Shown: positions 8,598-17,955, numbered from the stretch's first letter. The stretch: 64,000 nucleotides of DNA from an uncultured Lachnospiraceae bacterium (GCA_949878435.1 CATLAK010000001.1:124001-188000); one strand, 5' to 3'. A program made the numbers and translations. Notes: generated from the sequence alone by a model not told the origin.

Positions 8598-8963
8598 CTA
8601 ATTAAGAGTTGCCAGCAAAGCACCTGCCTCAACAGCGTCGCCAACAGCTACATCAACACTTGCTACGGTACCGTCCTGAGGCGCTACAACAGGGATTTCC
8701 ATCTTCATTGCTTCCAGAATAACTACCGTATCGCCAGCCTTAAGCGACTGTCCCACACTTGCTTCCACTTTGAACACCTTGCCGGCTGCACCAGCCTCTA
8801 CCTTGATGCTGCCTGCACCGCCAGCAGCCTTGGGCGCTGCTGCTTTCGGAGCAGCCTTAGGCGCTGCCTTCGGTGCTGCAGGCGCAGGTGCACCAGTGGA
8901 TGCCCCTTCTTCTACTACTACGTCATATACGTTTCCATTTACGGTAATTGTATAATTTTTCAT
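8598..8963 (-). CDS. Biotin/lipoyl carrier protein (gamma/1.3S type)
   Basis: The 121-residue protein has an N-terminal beta segment, a flexible Ala-Pro-Lys linker (residues about 25-50) and a biotinyl domain with the EAMKMEI motif whose Lys is biotinylated. It shuttles the carboxyl group between the carboxyltransferases and the membrane beta subunit. The linker resembles that of methylmalonyl-CoA and glutaconyl-CoA decarboxylase gamma subunits. It is the only biotin acceptor visible in the operon, so both carboxyltransferases probably share it. Confidence 0.92.
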   Translation of the reverse strand: MKNYTITVNGNVYDVVVEEGASTGAPAPAAPKAAPKAAPKAAAPKAAGGAGSIKVEAGAAGKVFKVEASVGQSLKAGDTVVILEAMKMEIPVVAPQDGTVASVDVAVGDAVEAGALLATLN

Positions 8964-9006
8964 TCTTTTAAATCCTCCTGTGATTTCCTTTCAACATTAT
9001 TCTCGT

Positions 9007-9729
9007 TTAAGCGCGCTGCCATTTGTTTCCTGCGCGTTTGATGCTTCTAACTACAAATCCATCTGTGGAAGAAGCGCCCTCGCTTGCTGCAATTGCTGCT
9101 GCAATAACTGCAACCAGCTCATAATCGTCTGAAAGCTCTTCTTTTTCAATAATCTGTGCAATGGTATTGTCCACTGCCACTTTCTTCACTTCTTCTTTCT
9201 TAGACTTTTTATCAAATTTTGCCTGAATCTTAGGTATAAAGCCAAAGCATCCGATAATCAGGCTGATCAGAATAAGAACTGCAAACACCGTGCCCATACC
9301 AAGAATGGTATTTAGCGCTGCCTTCTCCATCTTTTCGCCAAAGGAGTATTCTACGTTGGTGGTAACATTGGCAATCACACCGTCTTCAAATACAAATTCT
9401 ACACTTGCTTCGCGCTTGGAACCTTTGATTCTGACATTGACCACACCGTCTTTTTCATCAAGGTTGTATTTGATACTGACAATCTCTACATAATCACCCA
9501 TATCCGGGACAGCTTTCTCCCAGCTTTCGATTGCGCTTAACCATACCAGATCTGTCACCTGATCTTTCGTGTTTGTCTGAACGTATCGGTTGATCTTGAT
9601 AATGTTGTCTTGCACATATTCTCCAGCTGCAGCCTCTGTCATAAAGGGAGCAGTCTCCTCTTTCTGACTACATGCTGACAAACCAAGCATACAGGTAATC
9701 ATACCTAATACTAATAACCATTTTTTCAT
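9007..9729 (-). CDS. OadG-like sodium pump subunit fused to an N-terminal lipoprotein domain
   Basis: The 240-residue product starts with a lipoprotein signal (lipobox LSAC, about residue 20). An extracytoplasmic alpha/beta region of about 110 residues follows, then one transmembrane helix (IGCFGF nearby) and a charged cytoplasmic tail with a KLA-like AIAAAIAA segment typical of OadG/MmdD assembly subunits. Standard OadG is only about 80-110 residues. The ATG at 9729 is chosen because the AAAGG site is correctly placed for it and too close to the upstream ATG at 9741. Confidence 0.8.
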   Translation of the reverse strand: MKKWLLVLGMITCMLGLSACSQKEETAPFMTEAAAGEYVQDNIIKINRYVQTNTKDQVTDLVWLSAIESWEKAVPDMGDYVEIVSIKYNLDEKDGVVNVRIKGSKREASVEFVFEDGVIANVTTNVEYSFGEKMEKAALNTILGMGTVFAVLILISLIIGCFGFIPKIQAKFDKKSKKEEVKKVAVDNTIAQIIEKEELSDDYELVAVIAAAIAASEGASSTDGFVVRSIKRAGNKWQRA

Positions 9730-9746
9730 ATTAAGTATCATCCTTT

Positions 9747-11177
9747 CTAAACTGTACCATGTTTTTTGGCAGGACGGTCTTCCCTCTTGGAAAGCAGCAT
9801 CTCAAAAGCGCCTATTACATATTTTCTTGTATCTGCAGGCTTTATGATCTGATCCACATATCCTCTTCCTGCAGCGCTCTGCGTGCTTGTCTGCAAAGCG
9901 GCGTATTCTTTTGCACATGCGGCAATCGCCTCTGCTCCCTGACCATCACAGATAATCTTTGCTGCAAGCCCTGCATCCATGGTTCCGATCTGTGCATCCG
10001 GCCATGCCATGGTAATATCTGCACCGATTGCCTTAGAATTCATGGCAACATAAGCGCTTCCAAATGCCTGTCCAATCACAACGTTCACTTTAGGAACGGT
10101 AGCATTGGCAAACGCATATGTAAGCTTTGCCGCTGCCCTTGCAATCTTCTTTTCGGAACATTTATCTGCCTTAAAGCCCTTTACATTGGTAAGGGAAAGA
10201 ACAGGAATATTAAATGCGTCACAGAAATTAATGAAGTCTGCCGCCTTCTCACACCCTGCCGGCGTTAAGACAGCATCGAACTTGTCTGTCACTTTTCCAT
10301 CTTCGCCGTATACTTCGCTGCGGTTCGCAACAGCGCCTACCGTAGTTCCGTTTAAACGGATGAATGCGGTAACCATCTCCTTCGCATAAGCTGCTTTCAC
10401 TTCAAATACAGCGCCGTTATCAGCAAGCTGTGATAAAGCAATGGAAGTATCGCCTGCACATCCTTCAATTTCTGCACATGTGCGGTTCAAATCGTCTGTG
10501 CAGTCTTCAAATGCGCCATCCTCTTCATTGTTTGAAGGAAGCATGCATACCAGTTCTCTGATCTGTGCAAGAACAGACGCCTCGTCTGCAACTACGTCTA
10601 CAATACCTGCCTCCCCGCTCTGGAAAGAAGCCGCTGACGTATCACATCTGCTGATTTCGTTTCCGTCTAATGCATTGGGCGCATTTACAAACAGCTTTGC
10701 TTTCTTTTCTTCCATGAAAGTAAAGTCTGTCAAAGTAGGGATAAGTGCAAGCCCGCCGCCGCAGGAACCAAAAATAGCGGTAATCTGAGGAATCACGCCA
10801 GAACTTAATACCTGCTTTTTGTAGATTTCGCCAAATCCATTAAGCGCATCTGTCGCTTCCTGTAATCTAAGCCCGGCAGATTCAATCAGCCCAATCACGG
10901 GTGCTCCCATCTTCAGTGCCAGATCATAGAGGTTTGCAATTTTCTTTGCATGCATTTCGCCGACGCTGCCGCCAAGTACGGAAGCATCCTGACTGTATAC
11001 ATACACAAGGCTGCCGCCTATCACTCCATAGCCGGTAATCACACCATCAGAAGGAGTTTTAGTCTGTTTCAGATTAAAATCCGTGCTTCTTGCTGTTACC
11101 TGCGCACCGATTTCAACGAAACTGTTTTCATCGAGCAAAGCTGCTATTCTTTGACTCGCCTGTGAAGTAGTACTCAT
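9747..11177 (-). CDS. Acyl-CoA carboxyltransferase (MmdA/12S-like)
   Basis: The 476-residue protein contains two crotonase-fold carboxyltransferase halves. The first shows VYSQDASVLGGSVGEMHAKK-type and IESAGLRLQEA sequence and FGSCGGGLA; the second has ADFINFCDAFNIPVLSLTNV and GQAFGSAYVAM. Family members transfer CO2 between biotin and acyl-CoAs such as malonyl-, methylmalonyl- or glutaconyl-CoA. It is somewhat shorter than typical MmdA (about 510), and the substrate is not readable. It is the first gene of the operon, preceded by GGAGGG and a palindromic operator. Confidence 0.85.
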   Translation of the reverse strand: MSTTSQASQRIAALLDENSFVEIGAQVTARSTDFNLKQTKTPSDGVITGYGVIGGSLVYVYSQDASVLGGSVGEMHAKKIANLYDLALKMGAPVIGLIESAGLRLQEATDALNGFGEIYKKQVLSSGVIPQITAIFGSCGGGLALIPTLTDFTFMEEKKAKLFVNAPNALDGNEISRCDTSAASFQSGEAGIVDVVADEASVLAQIRELVCMLPSNNEEDGAFEDCTDDLNRTCAEIEGCAGDTSIALSQLADNGAVFEVKAAYAKEMVTAFIRLNGTTVGAVANRSEVYGEDGKVTDKFDAVLTPAGCEKAADFINFCDAFNIPVLSLTNVKGFKADKCSEKKIARAAAKLTYAFANATVPKVNVVIGQAFGSAYVAMNSKAIGADITMAWPDAQIGTMDAGLAAKIICDGQGAEAIAACAKEYAALQTSTQSAAGRGYVDQIIKPADTRKYVIGAFEMLLSKREDRPAKKHGTV

Positions 11178-11224
11178 TTTTTCAACCCTCCATTTTATAT
11201 TAAAAAAATTATAACTTAACTCAC

Positions 11225-11280
11225 GAGGACATAAATGTCCTCATAATTTTATCTATAGCAGTATACCACAAATGTCCCAA
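11225..11280 (-). promoter_or_regulatory. Promoter and palindromic operator of the carboxyltransferase/sodium-pump operon
   Basis: On the minus strand TTGGGA (11275-11280), a 17-bp spacer ending in an extended TGC, and TATAGA (11252-11257). At the predicted start lies the inverted repeat GAGGACAT-AA-ATGTCCTC (11225-11242), with perfect 8-bp arms. Position and symmetry suggest a repressor site. No candidate regulator is adjacent, so the binding protein is unknown. Confidence 0.6.
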
Positions 11281-11325
11281 ATCGCCTAGAGCAAAGTTTA
11301 TTTTTGTGGGTATTTTTTGCATTTT

Positions 11326-12372
11326 TTAGACCAAATCTTCAGGAAAAGGCAAATTTTCAAAAAAAATCGTATCTCTTATACGTTTTTTTGCCTCTTCATC
11401 CGTCCATATGTTGTGCAGAAGAAGTACTTTGGCATAGGCTGCTTCGGGAGAGATGTGCCCCATCAGAATAACCCCTCTTTCCCTGATTGCCTTTGCTGTT
11501 ATATAACTCTTTTTTACCGCGATTTTGGCGGAAGCTGCATAAACGGGAATCCCTTCCTCATGGCACCGGTCTATAAAATCCAGAATGGAAGTGCCCTCTC
11601 CTTCCGTGCAGCCTGTGGCTGAATGATAAAGATAGCAGACCACCGCAGCAGGTTTCGTTCCCAGATCAATACACCTGAAATCAAGACCTGGATACGACCT
11701 GATCATAAGAACTGATTTTTCAAATACCGGGCATTCTGAAACAATCGGGGTCCGTCTGTCCCTGATCTGTGGAAAGGTTGGATTCGGTACGCCCCCATTA
11801 TAACAAAGGGAGCCCTCTTCCATCATTCCTAAAGGAACCCCTCCAAAGCTGCCAAACTGATCCAGATAAGCGTCTGCCTCCGTTATACGCGTTCCAAGAT
11901 ATACATTATTTTCTCCTTTATTACTCCTATAAATACAATAGACTCCTCTGAGCAGATAACCGCCGATCAAATCTACCGCGCTTTTAAAATTGGCAAGCCC
12001 ATTGCTTCTTTTATCTCCCAGGGGATAATTAGCTGCAATAAAGACCACCGGCACCCGCACGTGGCGAAGCAGCATTCCCATAAGAGCCGCCGTGTAAGAC
12101 AAGGTATCGGATCCATGGGTCACTATGACTCCCGCGCATTCCCTGTAGGGAAGATCCCACATGACACGGGCTAGCTGGCTGTAATACTGCAGGTTCATGT
12201 TCTCACTTAAAAGGGTAAAGGGCTGTATCACTTCAAATGTGCAATTGCTGCCATACGTCTCTTTGTAAAGTTCCAGAAGATCATAAGGCGATGCCTCTGT
12301 CACATTGATCACACTTCCCTCTATCTTGCTCCCTATCGTTCCTCCAGTAAGCACCACCAATATTTTTCTCAT
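11326..12372 (-). CDS. L-asparaginase (asparaginase/glutaminase family)
   Basis: The 348-residue protein has both catalytic threonine signatures: TGGTIGS near residue 10 and VIVTHGSDTLSYTAALM near residue 85. A C-terminal domain ends in the KKRIRDT region. It hydrolyses asparagine to aspartate and ammonia. No signal peptide is seen, so the enzyme should be cytoplasmic (type I-like). It starts divergently from the carboxypeptidase gene, with an AGGAGG site. Aspartate could feed oxaloacetate for the adjacent operon, but that link is only inference. Confidence 0.88.
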   Translation of the reverse strand: MRKILVVLTGGTIGSKIEGSVINVTEASPYDLLELYKETYGSNCTFEVIQPFTLLSENMNLQYYSQLARVMWDLPYRECAGVIVTHGSDTLSYTAALMGMLLRHVRVPVVFIAANYPLGDKRSNGLANFKSAVDLIGGYLLRGVYCIYRSNKGENNVYLGTRITEADAYLDQFGSFGGVPLGMMEEGSLCYNGGVPNPTFPQIRDRRTPIVSECPVFEKSVLMIRSYPGLDFRCIDLGTKPAAVVCYLYHSATGCTEGEGTSILDFIDRCHEEGIPVYAASAKIAVKKSYITAKAIRERGVILMGHISPEAAYAKVLLLHNIWTDEEAKKRIRDTIFFENLPFPEDLV

Positions 12373-12461
12373 AAAAACCTCCTATCTCTTTGGTCACATA
12401 GCATATTTTGCCCTGGCACCGACATATAGATAAGTGAAGAACCTGTGCGGGCAAAAATCAA

Positions 12462-13748
12462 ATGAAACCAACAAGGCACTCACTTACCAGACTGATCTGC
12501 TTATTTCTTATTTCCACCCTTATTTTCATCCCTTTGCTGTCCATGCCGGCTGCATCTGCCAAGGAAGAAGATGGTACGAACTTAAAGCTTTACGCCCAGT
12601 CCGCTATATTGATGGATGCCGACTCCGGGCGTATTTTATATGAAAAGGACGGGCAGAAAGTCCTTCCCATGGCAAGCACCACTAAGATCATGACCTGTAT
12701 CCTGGCATTGGAATACGGCAGCCTGGACGATTACGCAGCCGCCTCCTCCTATGCTGCCAGCATGCCGAAGGTACGGCTTAATGTAAAGGCAAATGAATAC
12801 TATAAGCTGGAGGACCTTCTCTATTCCCTGATGCTGGAATCTCATAACGATGCCGCGGTCGTCATTGCCGAACATATTGCCGGCAGCACGGAAGCCTTTG
12901 CCGACATGATGAATCAAAAAGCCCGGGACTTAGGATGCTTTGACACCTTCTTCATAACCCCAAACGGACTAGATGCCACCGTCACGGCAAAAGACGGAAC
13001 CGTAAGATCCCACTCCACCACCGCCGAAGACCTTGCACGCATCATGTCATACTGTATTATGGATTCCCCCAAAAGGGAAGAATTTCTCAAAATAACCCGG
13101 ACCTCTTCCTATTCGTTCGGAAGTTACAAGGAAAAGGAAGGGGCATTTGTCCCCAGTGGGCGCACTTTTCAATGCAATAACCACAATGCATTTCTTTCCA
13201 TGATGGACGGCGCGCTCTCCGGCAAAACAGGGTTCACCGGCAACGCCGGATACTGCTATGTAGGCGCGCTGCGTCAGGATGAGCGGACTTACGTGGTCGC
13301 CCTTCTCGCCTGCGGATGGCCCAACAACAAGACTTACAAGTGGAGCGATACGAAACAACTGATGAATTATGGGCTGGACAATTACGAATACCACACCTTA
13401 AGCGAAGCCGCCTATGATGAGAGCAGTTTAACCCCCATCAAAGTCATAAACGGACAGGTGAATCAGCTTGGTGCAGACGCCTATACCAGCCTTAAAATCG
13501 ACCGGAACGCAGATACCTTTTCCGATGATGGTCTTCTTCTGAAAAAAGGAGAACAGATTCAGGTTGACTGTCAGATAGAGGACCAGCTCACCGCCCCCGT
13601 AGCCGCGGGAACTAAAGCCGGCACGATCCGCTATCTTGTTGACGGTGAAGTCTACAAAATAGAGCATATTATCACCAGCGATACCGTACCCGCCATCGAC
13701 TTTACCTGGTGCATGAAGCAGGTTCTTTTCCGCTACAGTCTGTATTAA
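12462..13748 (+). CDS. D-alanyl-D-alanine carboxypeptidase (PBP5/6-type, S11)
   Basis: The 428-residue protein has a signal peptide ending near AASAKEE. The S11 motifs appear in order: STTK (SxxK, in PMASTTKIM), SHN (SxN, in LESHNDAAVV) and KTG (SGKTGF), followed by a beta-rich C-terminal domain. It trims the terminal D-Ala of peptidoglycan stems outside the membrane. The ribosome binding site is weak. The gene converges on scpB, whose stop is 3 bp away. Confidence 0.9.
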   Translation: MKPTRHSLTRLICLFLISTLIFIPLLSMPAASAKEEDGTNLKLYAQSAILMDADSGRILYEKDGQKVLPMASTTKIMTCILALEYGSLDDYAAASSYAASMPKVRLNVKANEYYKLEDLLYSLMLESHNDAAVVIAEHIAGSTEAFADMMNQKARDLGCFDTFFITPNGLDATVTAKDGTVRSHSTTAEDLARIMSYCIMDSPKREEFLKITRTSSYSFGSYKEKEGAFVPSGRTFQCNNHNAFLSMMDGALSGKTGFTGNAGYCYVGALRQDERTYVVALLACGWPNNKTYKWSDTKQLMNYGLDNYEYHTLSEAAYDESSLTPIKVINGQVNQLGADAYTSLKIDRNADTFSDDGLLLKKGEQIQVDCQIEDQLTAPVAAGTKAGTIRYLVDGEVYKIEHIITSDTVPAIDFTWCMKQVLFRYSLY

Positions 13749-13751
13749 CCC

Positions 13752-14321
13752 CTATATATCAAGCTGTACGCTTGCCTCCTGCTCAGCCTGCAGTTTAAAT
13801 TCTTCTATCTGGACGGCTGACAGTTCCGGTAACTCCTCTAAGGATTTTACGCCAAAGCTCCTTAAGAACTCTTCCGTGGTTCCGAAAAGGAGCGGGCGTC
13901 CCGGTGCATCCATCCTCCCCACTTCCGCAATAAGACCAAACTCTACCAGCCTGTTCACCGCATGATCGCAGCTGACTCCTCTGATCTTTTCAATTTCCGC
14001 CCTGGTGATGGGCTGCTTATATGCCACAATGGAAAGCGTCTCAAGAAGCGTATCCGTCAGCACATATTTGCGCGGTGTCTTGGCGATCTTGATCAGGTAC
14101 TCATACATTTCCGCCTTGGTGCACATCTGAAAAGAGTCTTCCAATTCCATCAGTGTCACGCCGCAGTCTCTTTCCTCATACTCCGCCTTCATCTCATTAA
14201 GCAATTCTCTTGTGGTCTTTTTATCTTTCTCGATCACCGCGCCTAACCGCTCTATTTCCACGGATTCTCCCATGGTAAAAAGAACTGCCTCCAATATGGC
14301 TTTTTCTCTCTGCCTGTCCAA
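13752..14321 (-). CDS. scpB: Segregation and condensation protein B
   Basis: The 189-residue protein has the two winged-helix domains of ScpB (LLETLSIVAYKQPITRAEIE and GVSCDHAVNRLVEFGLI split across the window of the motif; PGRPLLFGTTEEFLRSFG near the end). It binds ScpA and SMC in the condensin complex that compacts and segregates the chromosome. The gene begins 3 bp after the scpA stop, a conserved operon. Confidence 0.95.
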   Translation of the reverse strand: MDRQREKAILEAVLFTMGESVEIERLGAVIEKDKKTTRELLNEMKAEYEERDCGVTLMELEDSFQMCTKAEMYEYLIKIAKTPRKYVLTDTLLETLSIVAYKQPITRAEIEKIRGVSCDHAVNRLVEFGLIAEVGRMDAPGRPLLFGTTEEFLRSFGVKSLEELPELSAVQIEEFKLQAEQEASVQLDI

Positions 14322-14324
14322 ATT

Positions 14325-15080
14325 CTATTCCTCCTGCACCTCATTAGAAGTAATCATGATATCGTCGAATGTATCTTCCTGCACAATGGAGATTTTTCCT
14401 ACCTTCATCATCTCCAATACGACCAGGAAGGTAACAATAATCTCCATTTTGCTCCTTTGTTTTTCCAAAAGCTGCCTGAAACTGAAGGTTTTGTGGGTGC
14501 GAAGATATTCTTCCACATAGACGGTTTTGATATCCATATCCACCTCGTCCTTCTCAATCTTGCCAAAGGTGCTTCTTACCGGATCGATCTTGTCCTCCTG
14601 CCTGCGCATCACCGTCTTGAACAATTCCTGAAGTTTCCCTAAGTTTGCCCCGCCGAGAAGCTCTGCCATATCCACCGGAGGTCTGTACTCCTCGATTTCC
14701 TTTGGAAGGGTCCTGTCCTTAAACAGTGTGCGTGCGGCATCCACCTGCCTGTCCTTAAGTTCATAGGACATATATTTATACATTTTATATTCCAATAACT
14801 TCTGAACCAACTCTGCCCTTGGATCCTCTTCTTCCCCCTCTTCATTGACTTCCTTAGGGAGAAGCATCTTGCATTTGATATCAAGAAGGGTTGCCGCCAT
14901 CACAAGGAATTCACTCATCACGTTCATATCTTCCGTCTCCATTTCCTGGATGTAAGAAAGATACTGTGCTGTGATCTCCACGATGGGAATATCATAGATA
15001 TCCACTTTGTTCTTTTCGATCAGATGCAGAAGAAGGTCCAGCGGTCCCTCAAATGCCTGCAATTTGACTGGTATTGCCAT
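14325..15080 (-). CDS. scpA: Segregation and condensation protein A
   Basis: A 251-residue kleisin with the classic opening KLQAFEGPLDLLLHLI, an acidic middle, and a C-terminal winged helix (TFLVVLEMMKVGKI). It bridges the SMC heads and recruits ScpB. The ATG at 15080 is preferred over an upstream in-frame ATG at 15122 because GAGGAAGCAGGAA lies directly before it and homologues start with this sequence. Confidence 0.94.
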   Translation of the reverse strand: MAIPVKLQAFEGPLDLLLHLIEKNKVDIYDIPIVEITAQYLSYIQEMETEDMNVMSEFLVMAATLLDIKCKMLLPKEVNEEGEEEDPRAELVQKLLEYKMYKYMSYELKDRQVDAARTLFKDRTLPKEIEEYRPPVDMAELLGGANLGKLQELFKTVMRRQEDKIDPVRSTFGKIEKDEVDMDIKTVYVEEYLRTHKTFSFRQLLEKQRSKMEIIVTFLVVLEMMKVGKISIVQEDTFDDIMITSNEVQEE

Positions 15081-15149
15081 TTTCCTGCTTCCTCTTTTAA
15101 CTGCCTGTCCTTTTTGCCTCAATCATATTACCATGAACTAAATTTGCCG

Positions 15150-16001
15150 TCAACTTTGCGCCACCCTGATTACCACAAGTTCTCCCGGGTTAAAAATACG
15201 TATCGGCAGCGTATGGGTTCCCAATCCCCTGCCAAGGACCATGGTCGCACCGTTCTTTTTAAATATACCGCCGTCATACACAGGGAAGAGCCGAAACGCC
15301 GGCGATATCACGCCTCCCAAAAAGGGAAGCTTCATAAGTCCCCCGTGGACATGCCCGGATACCACCAGATCCGCTCCCCACTTTGCATAGGTTTCAAAGT
15401 AGTCCGGATTGTGTGCGATCAGCACGGAAAATCTTGAAGGATCTGGCTTTCCCAAAAGCCCCTCCAGATAAGAGACTTCCATCTTGACAGACTTAAACTT
15501 GCCGTAATATTCCCTTTCAATCTCAAGCCCATAAACATCCATATTGAAAGGAGGAAGGGAAATCTTTTCATTTACCAGATGTCTGACGCCGACCGTTTTC
15601 AGCGCATCTGCATATTCCTGATACATCGCGCCGAAATATTCCGGATAAAGCCTGGTTTTATGCTCATGATTGCCGTTTCCATAATAGACCGGGTAATGCG
15701 CCGCAAGCGCGCATACCAATTCCCTTGCAGTACGGGTATCTCCTCCCTTTACAGAAGTATACATATCTCCCGCGATCCATATCATATCCGGGTGTATGCG
15801 CTCTATTTCTGCAAGCAGCTTTTCATTCTTTTTGCCAAAGGATTTATTGTGAAGGTCTGACAGAAGGATGATGGTCCCATCCTTCTTCAGCACCTTACTT
15901 ATGCATCTGTAGTTTCTTACCACGAACCGATTGCAGTCCACCGCCATAACGATGAGAAAAAAAACCGCAAGCGCTGCTATTACACTGATCAATAAAATCA
16001 A
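15150..16001 (-). CDS. Membrane-anchored metallophosphoesterase (YkuE/YaeI-like)
   Basis: The 283-residue protein has an N-terminal transmembrane helix (about 1-22) and the calcineurin-like metal motifs: LLSDLHNK, WIAGDMY, GNGNHEH and VSGHVHGG. Members are dinuclear metal phosphodiesterases or phosphatases at the membrane surface; YkuE-like proteins have been linked to the cell wall and YaeI to lipids. The substrate is unknown. It lies between scpA and dacF in the same direction. Confidence 0.85.
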   Translation of the reverse strand: MILLISVIAALAVFFLIVMAVDCNRFVVRNYRCISKVLKKDGTIILLSDLHNKSFGKKNEKLLAEIERIHPDMIWIAGDMYTSVKGGDTRTARELVCALAAHYPVYYGNGNHEHKTRLYPEYFGAMYQEYADALKTVGVRHLVNEKISLPPFNMDVYGLEIEREYYGKFKSVKMEVSYLEGLLGKPDPSRFSVLIAHNPDYFETYAKWGADLVVSGHVHGGLMKLPFLGGVISPAFRLFPVYDGGIFKKNGATMVLGRGLGTHTLPIRIFNPGELVVIRVAQS

Positions 16002-16043
16002 CGTCTTTTCCTTCCTGTCTTATTTCTATTTTGCCGTCACCTT

Positions 16044-17210
16044 TTATAAACCGCAGTATAACTTCCAGACCTTGATCAGGTAGTCTTTGTATCCCGCCTT
16101 TTCTATCGTCACATCTGAAAGAATGGAAACGCTCCCTATTCTTTGACCGTTCAGCTTATAAACCGCTTCTCCCACTGCATCCCCCCTTGTAACGGGCGCC
16201 GTAAGTTCCGGAGGCAGCGATATCGTCTTCTCTATACTGTTTAGATCGCTTCCTTTGATATCCAGATAGCGGAAAGGTTCCTTAAAGGTCAGCGCTGCTT
16301 CTTCCTGTACACCTCCTTTGACGGGAAGTGAGGGCAGCTTTTCTGTATTGGGATCTTCATATAGTGCGCTCACACTATATCCATAATTTAAAAGCGCCAT
16401 GGCATCCTGAAAGCGGCTCTTATTGTTAGGAGATCCCATCACGACCGCGATCATATCGATATTGTCCTTGTTCGCCGTTGCCGAGAGACAATATAATGCC
16501 TTGCTGGTGGATCCGGTCTTAAGCCCCGTTGTCCACTCATACATCTTAAGCAGTTTGTTGGTGCTGGACAAGGTGAAATTGCTGGTCCCCTGACTGGTCA
16601 CATGGGTGATATCCTCCATCCATATTTTCGTATAATCCAGTATCTGGGGATATTTCGTGATCAGTTCCCGGGACATGAGGGCTACATCCTTGGCTGTGGT
16701 GTAATGATTGTCAGAATCCGTAAGCCCGCAGCAGTCCTCAAAATGGGTATCGGAAAGCCCCATATCCTCCGCTCTTTTGTTCATCAGATTTACAAATTCC
16801 TGCTCACTGCCCGCAATAAACTCGGCAGCCGCCACACTGGCATCATTTCCCGACGCCACAGCAATACACTTGATGATCGTCTCAAGCGTCTGCACCTCTC
16901 CCTCTTCTAAAAAAACCTGGGAGCCTCCCATGGATTTTGCATAGGCGCTGGTCATGACTTCGCTGTCAAGCTTCACCCTTCCTGTGCCTAAGTGATCAAA
17001 GATCACAAGAAGCGTCATGATCTTGGTAATGCTGGCAGGGCTTCGCCTCTCCTGGGCATTCTGTTCGCATATGACCTGCCCGGTGGAGGCTTCCATCAAA
17101 ATGTAAGACGGCGCTTCTACCGGCGGCGCGGCATATGCCTTAATGGGAATCATCAGTAAAAAAATAAAACACATCACATAGCATAGGGTCACTTTAAAAA
17201 ATTTATTCAC
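16044..17210 (-). CDS. dacF: D-alanyl-D-alanine carboxypeptidase (DacF-like)
   Basis: The 388-residue S11 enzyme has a signal peptide ending at AYAAPP and the motifs SITK (SPASITKIM), SGNDAS and KTGST. A C-terminal domain ends in an amphipathic stretch (YLIKVWKLY) that could hold it to the membrane. DacF proteins adjust peptidoglycan cross-linking, in Bacillus mainly in the forespore. The assignment to DacF rather than another S11 paralogue is likely but not certain. Confidence 0.85.
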   Translation of the reverse strand: MNKFFKVTLCYVMCFIFLLMIPIKAYAAPPVEAPSYILMEASTGQVICEQNAQERRSPASITKIMTLLVIFDHLGTGRVKLDSEVMTSAYAKSMGGSQVFLEEGEVQTLETIIKCIAVASGNDASVAAAEFIAGSEQEFVNLMNKRAEDMGLSDTHFEDCCGLTDSDNHYTTAKDVALMSRELITKYPQILDYTKIWMEDITHVTSQGTSNFTLSSTNKLLKMYEWTTGLKTGSTSKALYCLSATANKDNIDMIAVVMGSPNNKSRFQDAMALLNYGYSVSALYEDPNTEKLPSLPVKGGVQEEAALTFKEPFRYLDIKGSDLNSIEKTISLPPELTAPVTRGDAVGEAVYKLNGQRIGSVSILSDVTIEKAGYKDYLIKVWKLYCGL

Positions 17211-17283
17211 GTGATTGCTCTCCCCTTATGTATTCTATTACTATGGATATGTTTTATTTGATTGTAAAATGCAAGTACAAATT

Positions 17284-17877
17284 TTAATACCACCTTGCCC
17301 GGATGGAATGATAGACATCGGCAATCCGGTCTTTTTGTTCCTTGAGACTGATGTTGAATACATTCATCAGCTTTGCAATATAATCTATGGTTACAAGAAA
17401 CAGAATCAGCTTACATGCTCTGATTCCCCACACCATATCGCACCTGTCCACAAGACCTAAAATCCTGCTATGTAAAAAGGTTATGATGATAATTGCATAA
17501 AATCCCCATGCAATGGTGCTTTCAAGACAAATGATCCCCTGAAAGTTACATGGCTTTTCATTGTAATCCCACCACACTTCTCCAAACACCTTCAGCATCA
17601 GCCTGCCCACGATATATTCAAACAGCGTCGCCAGAAAAGCGCCCGCCAGATAAAGGGCTACCGGATTGCTGCTTAAGGGGTGAAGGATCAGATACCCTAA
17701 AACACCGCCAAATCCATAAATCGGGCAAAACGGTCCCCGACCAAAGCCGCGGTTCGTAAGTCGCCTGTTACACCATGACATATAAATCGACTCCACAAGC
17801 CAGCCCATCATGCTATAGATGATAAATGCCGAAATCAGATGATAGACATCTGTACCAAATATCTCTTTTGTCCACAT
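17284..17877 (-). CDS. CmpB-family (putative ABC-transporter type IV) membrane protein
   Basis: A 197-residue polytopic protein with the family signature GWLVESIYMSW, NRGFGRGPFCPIYGFGG and the later CNFQGIICLES. These features define a widespread Firmicutes membrane family named putative ABC transporter permease, though no transport role is shown and no ATPase is adjacent. The ATG at 17877 follows GAGGGAAGAGGT and is preferred over an upstream start at 17928 in the same frame. Confidence 0.8.
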   Translation of the reverse strand: MWTKEIFGTDVYHLISAFIIYSMMGWLVESIYMSWCNRRLTNRGFGRGPFCPIYGFGGVLGYLILHPLSSNPVALYLAGAFLATLFEYIVGRLMLKVFGEVWWDYNEKPCNFQGIICLESTIAWGFYAIIIITFLHSRILGLVDRCDMVWGIRACKLILFLVTIDYIAKLMNVFNISLKEQKDRIADVYHSIRARWY

Positions 17878-17955
17878 ACCTCTTCCCTCACTACAAACAA
17901 CGGATGCCATGTTTCGCCGCATCCTCATGTTAAAAAATCACCCTAATATGACAAG

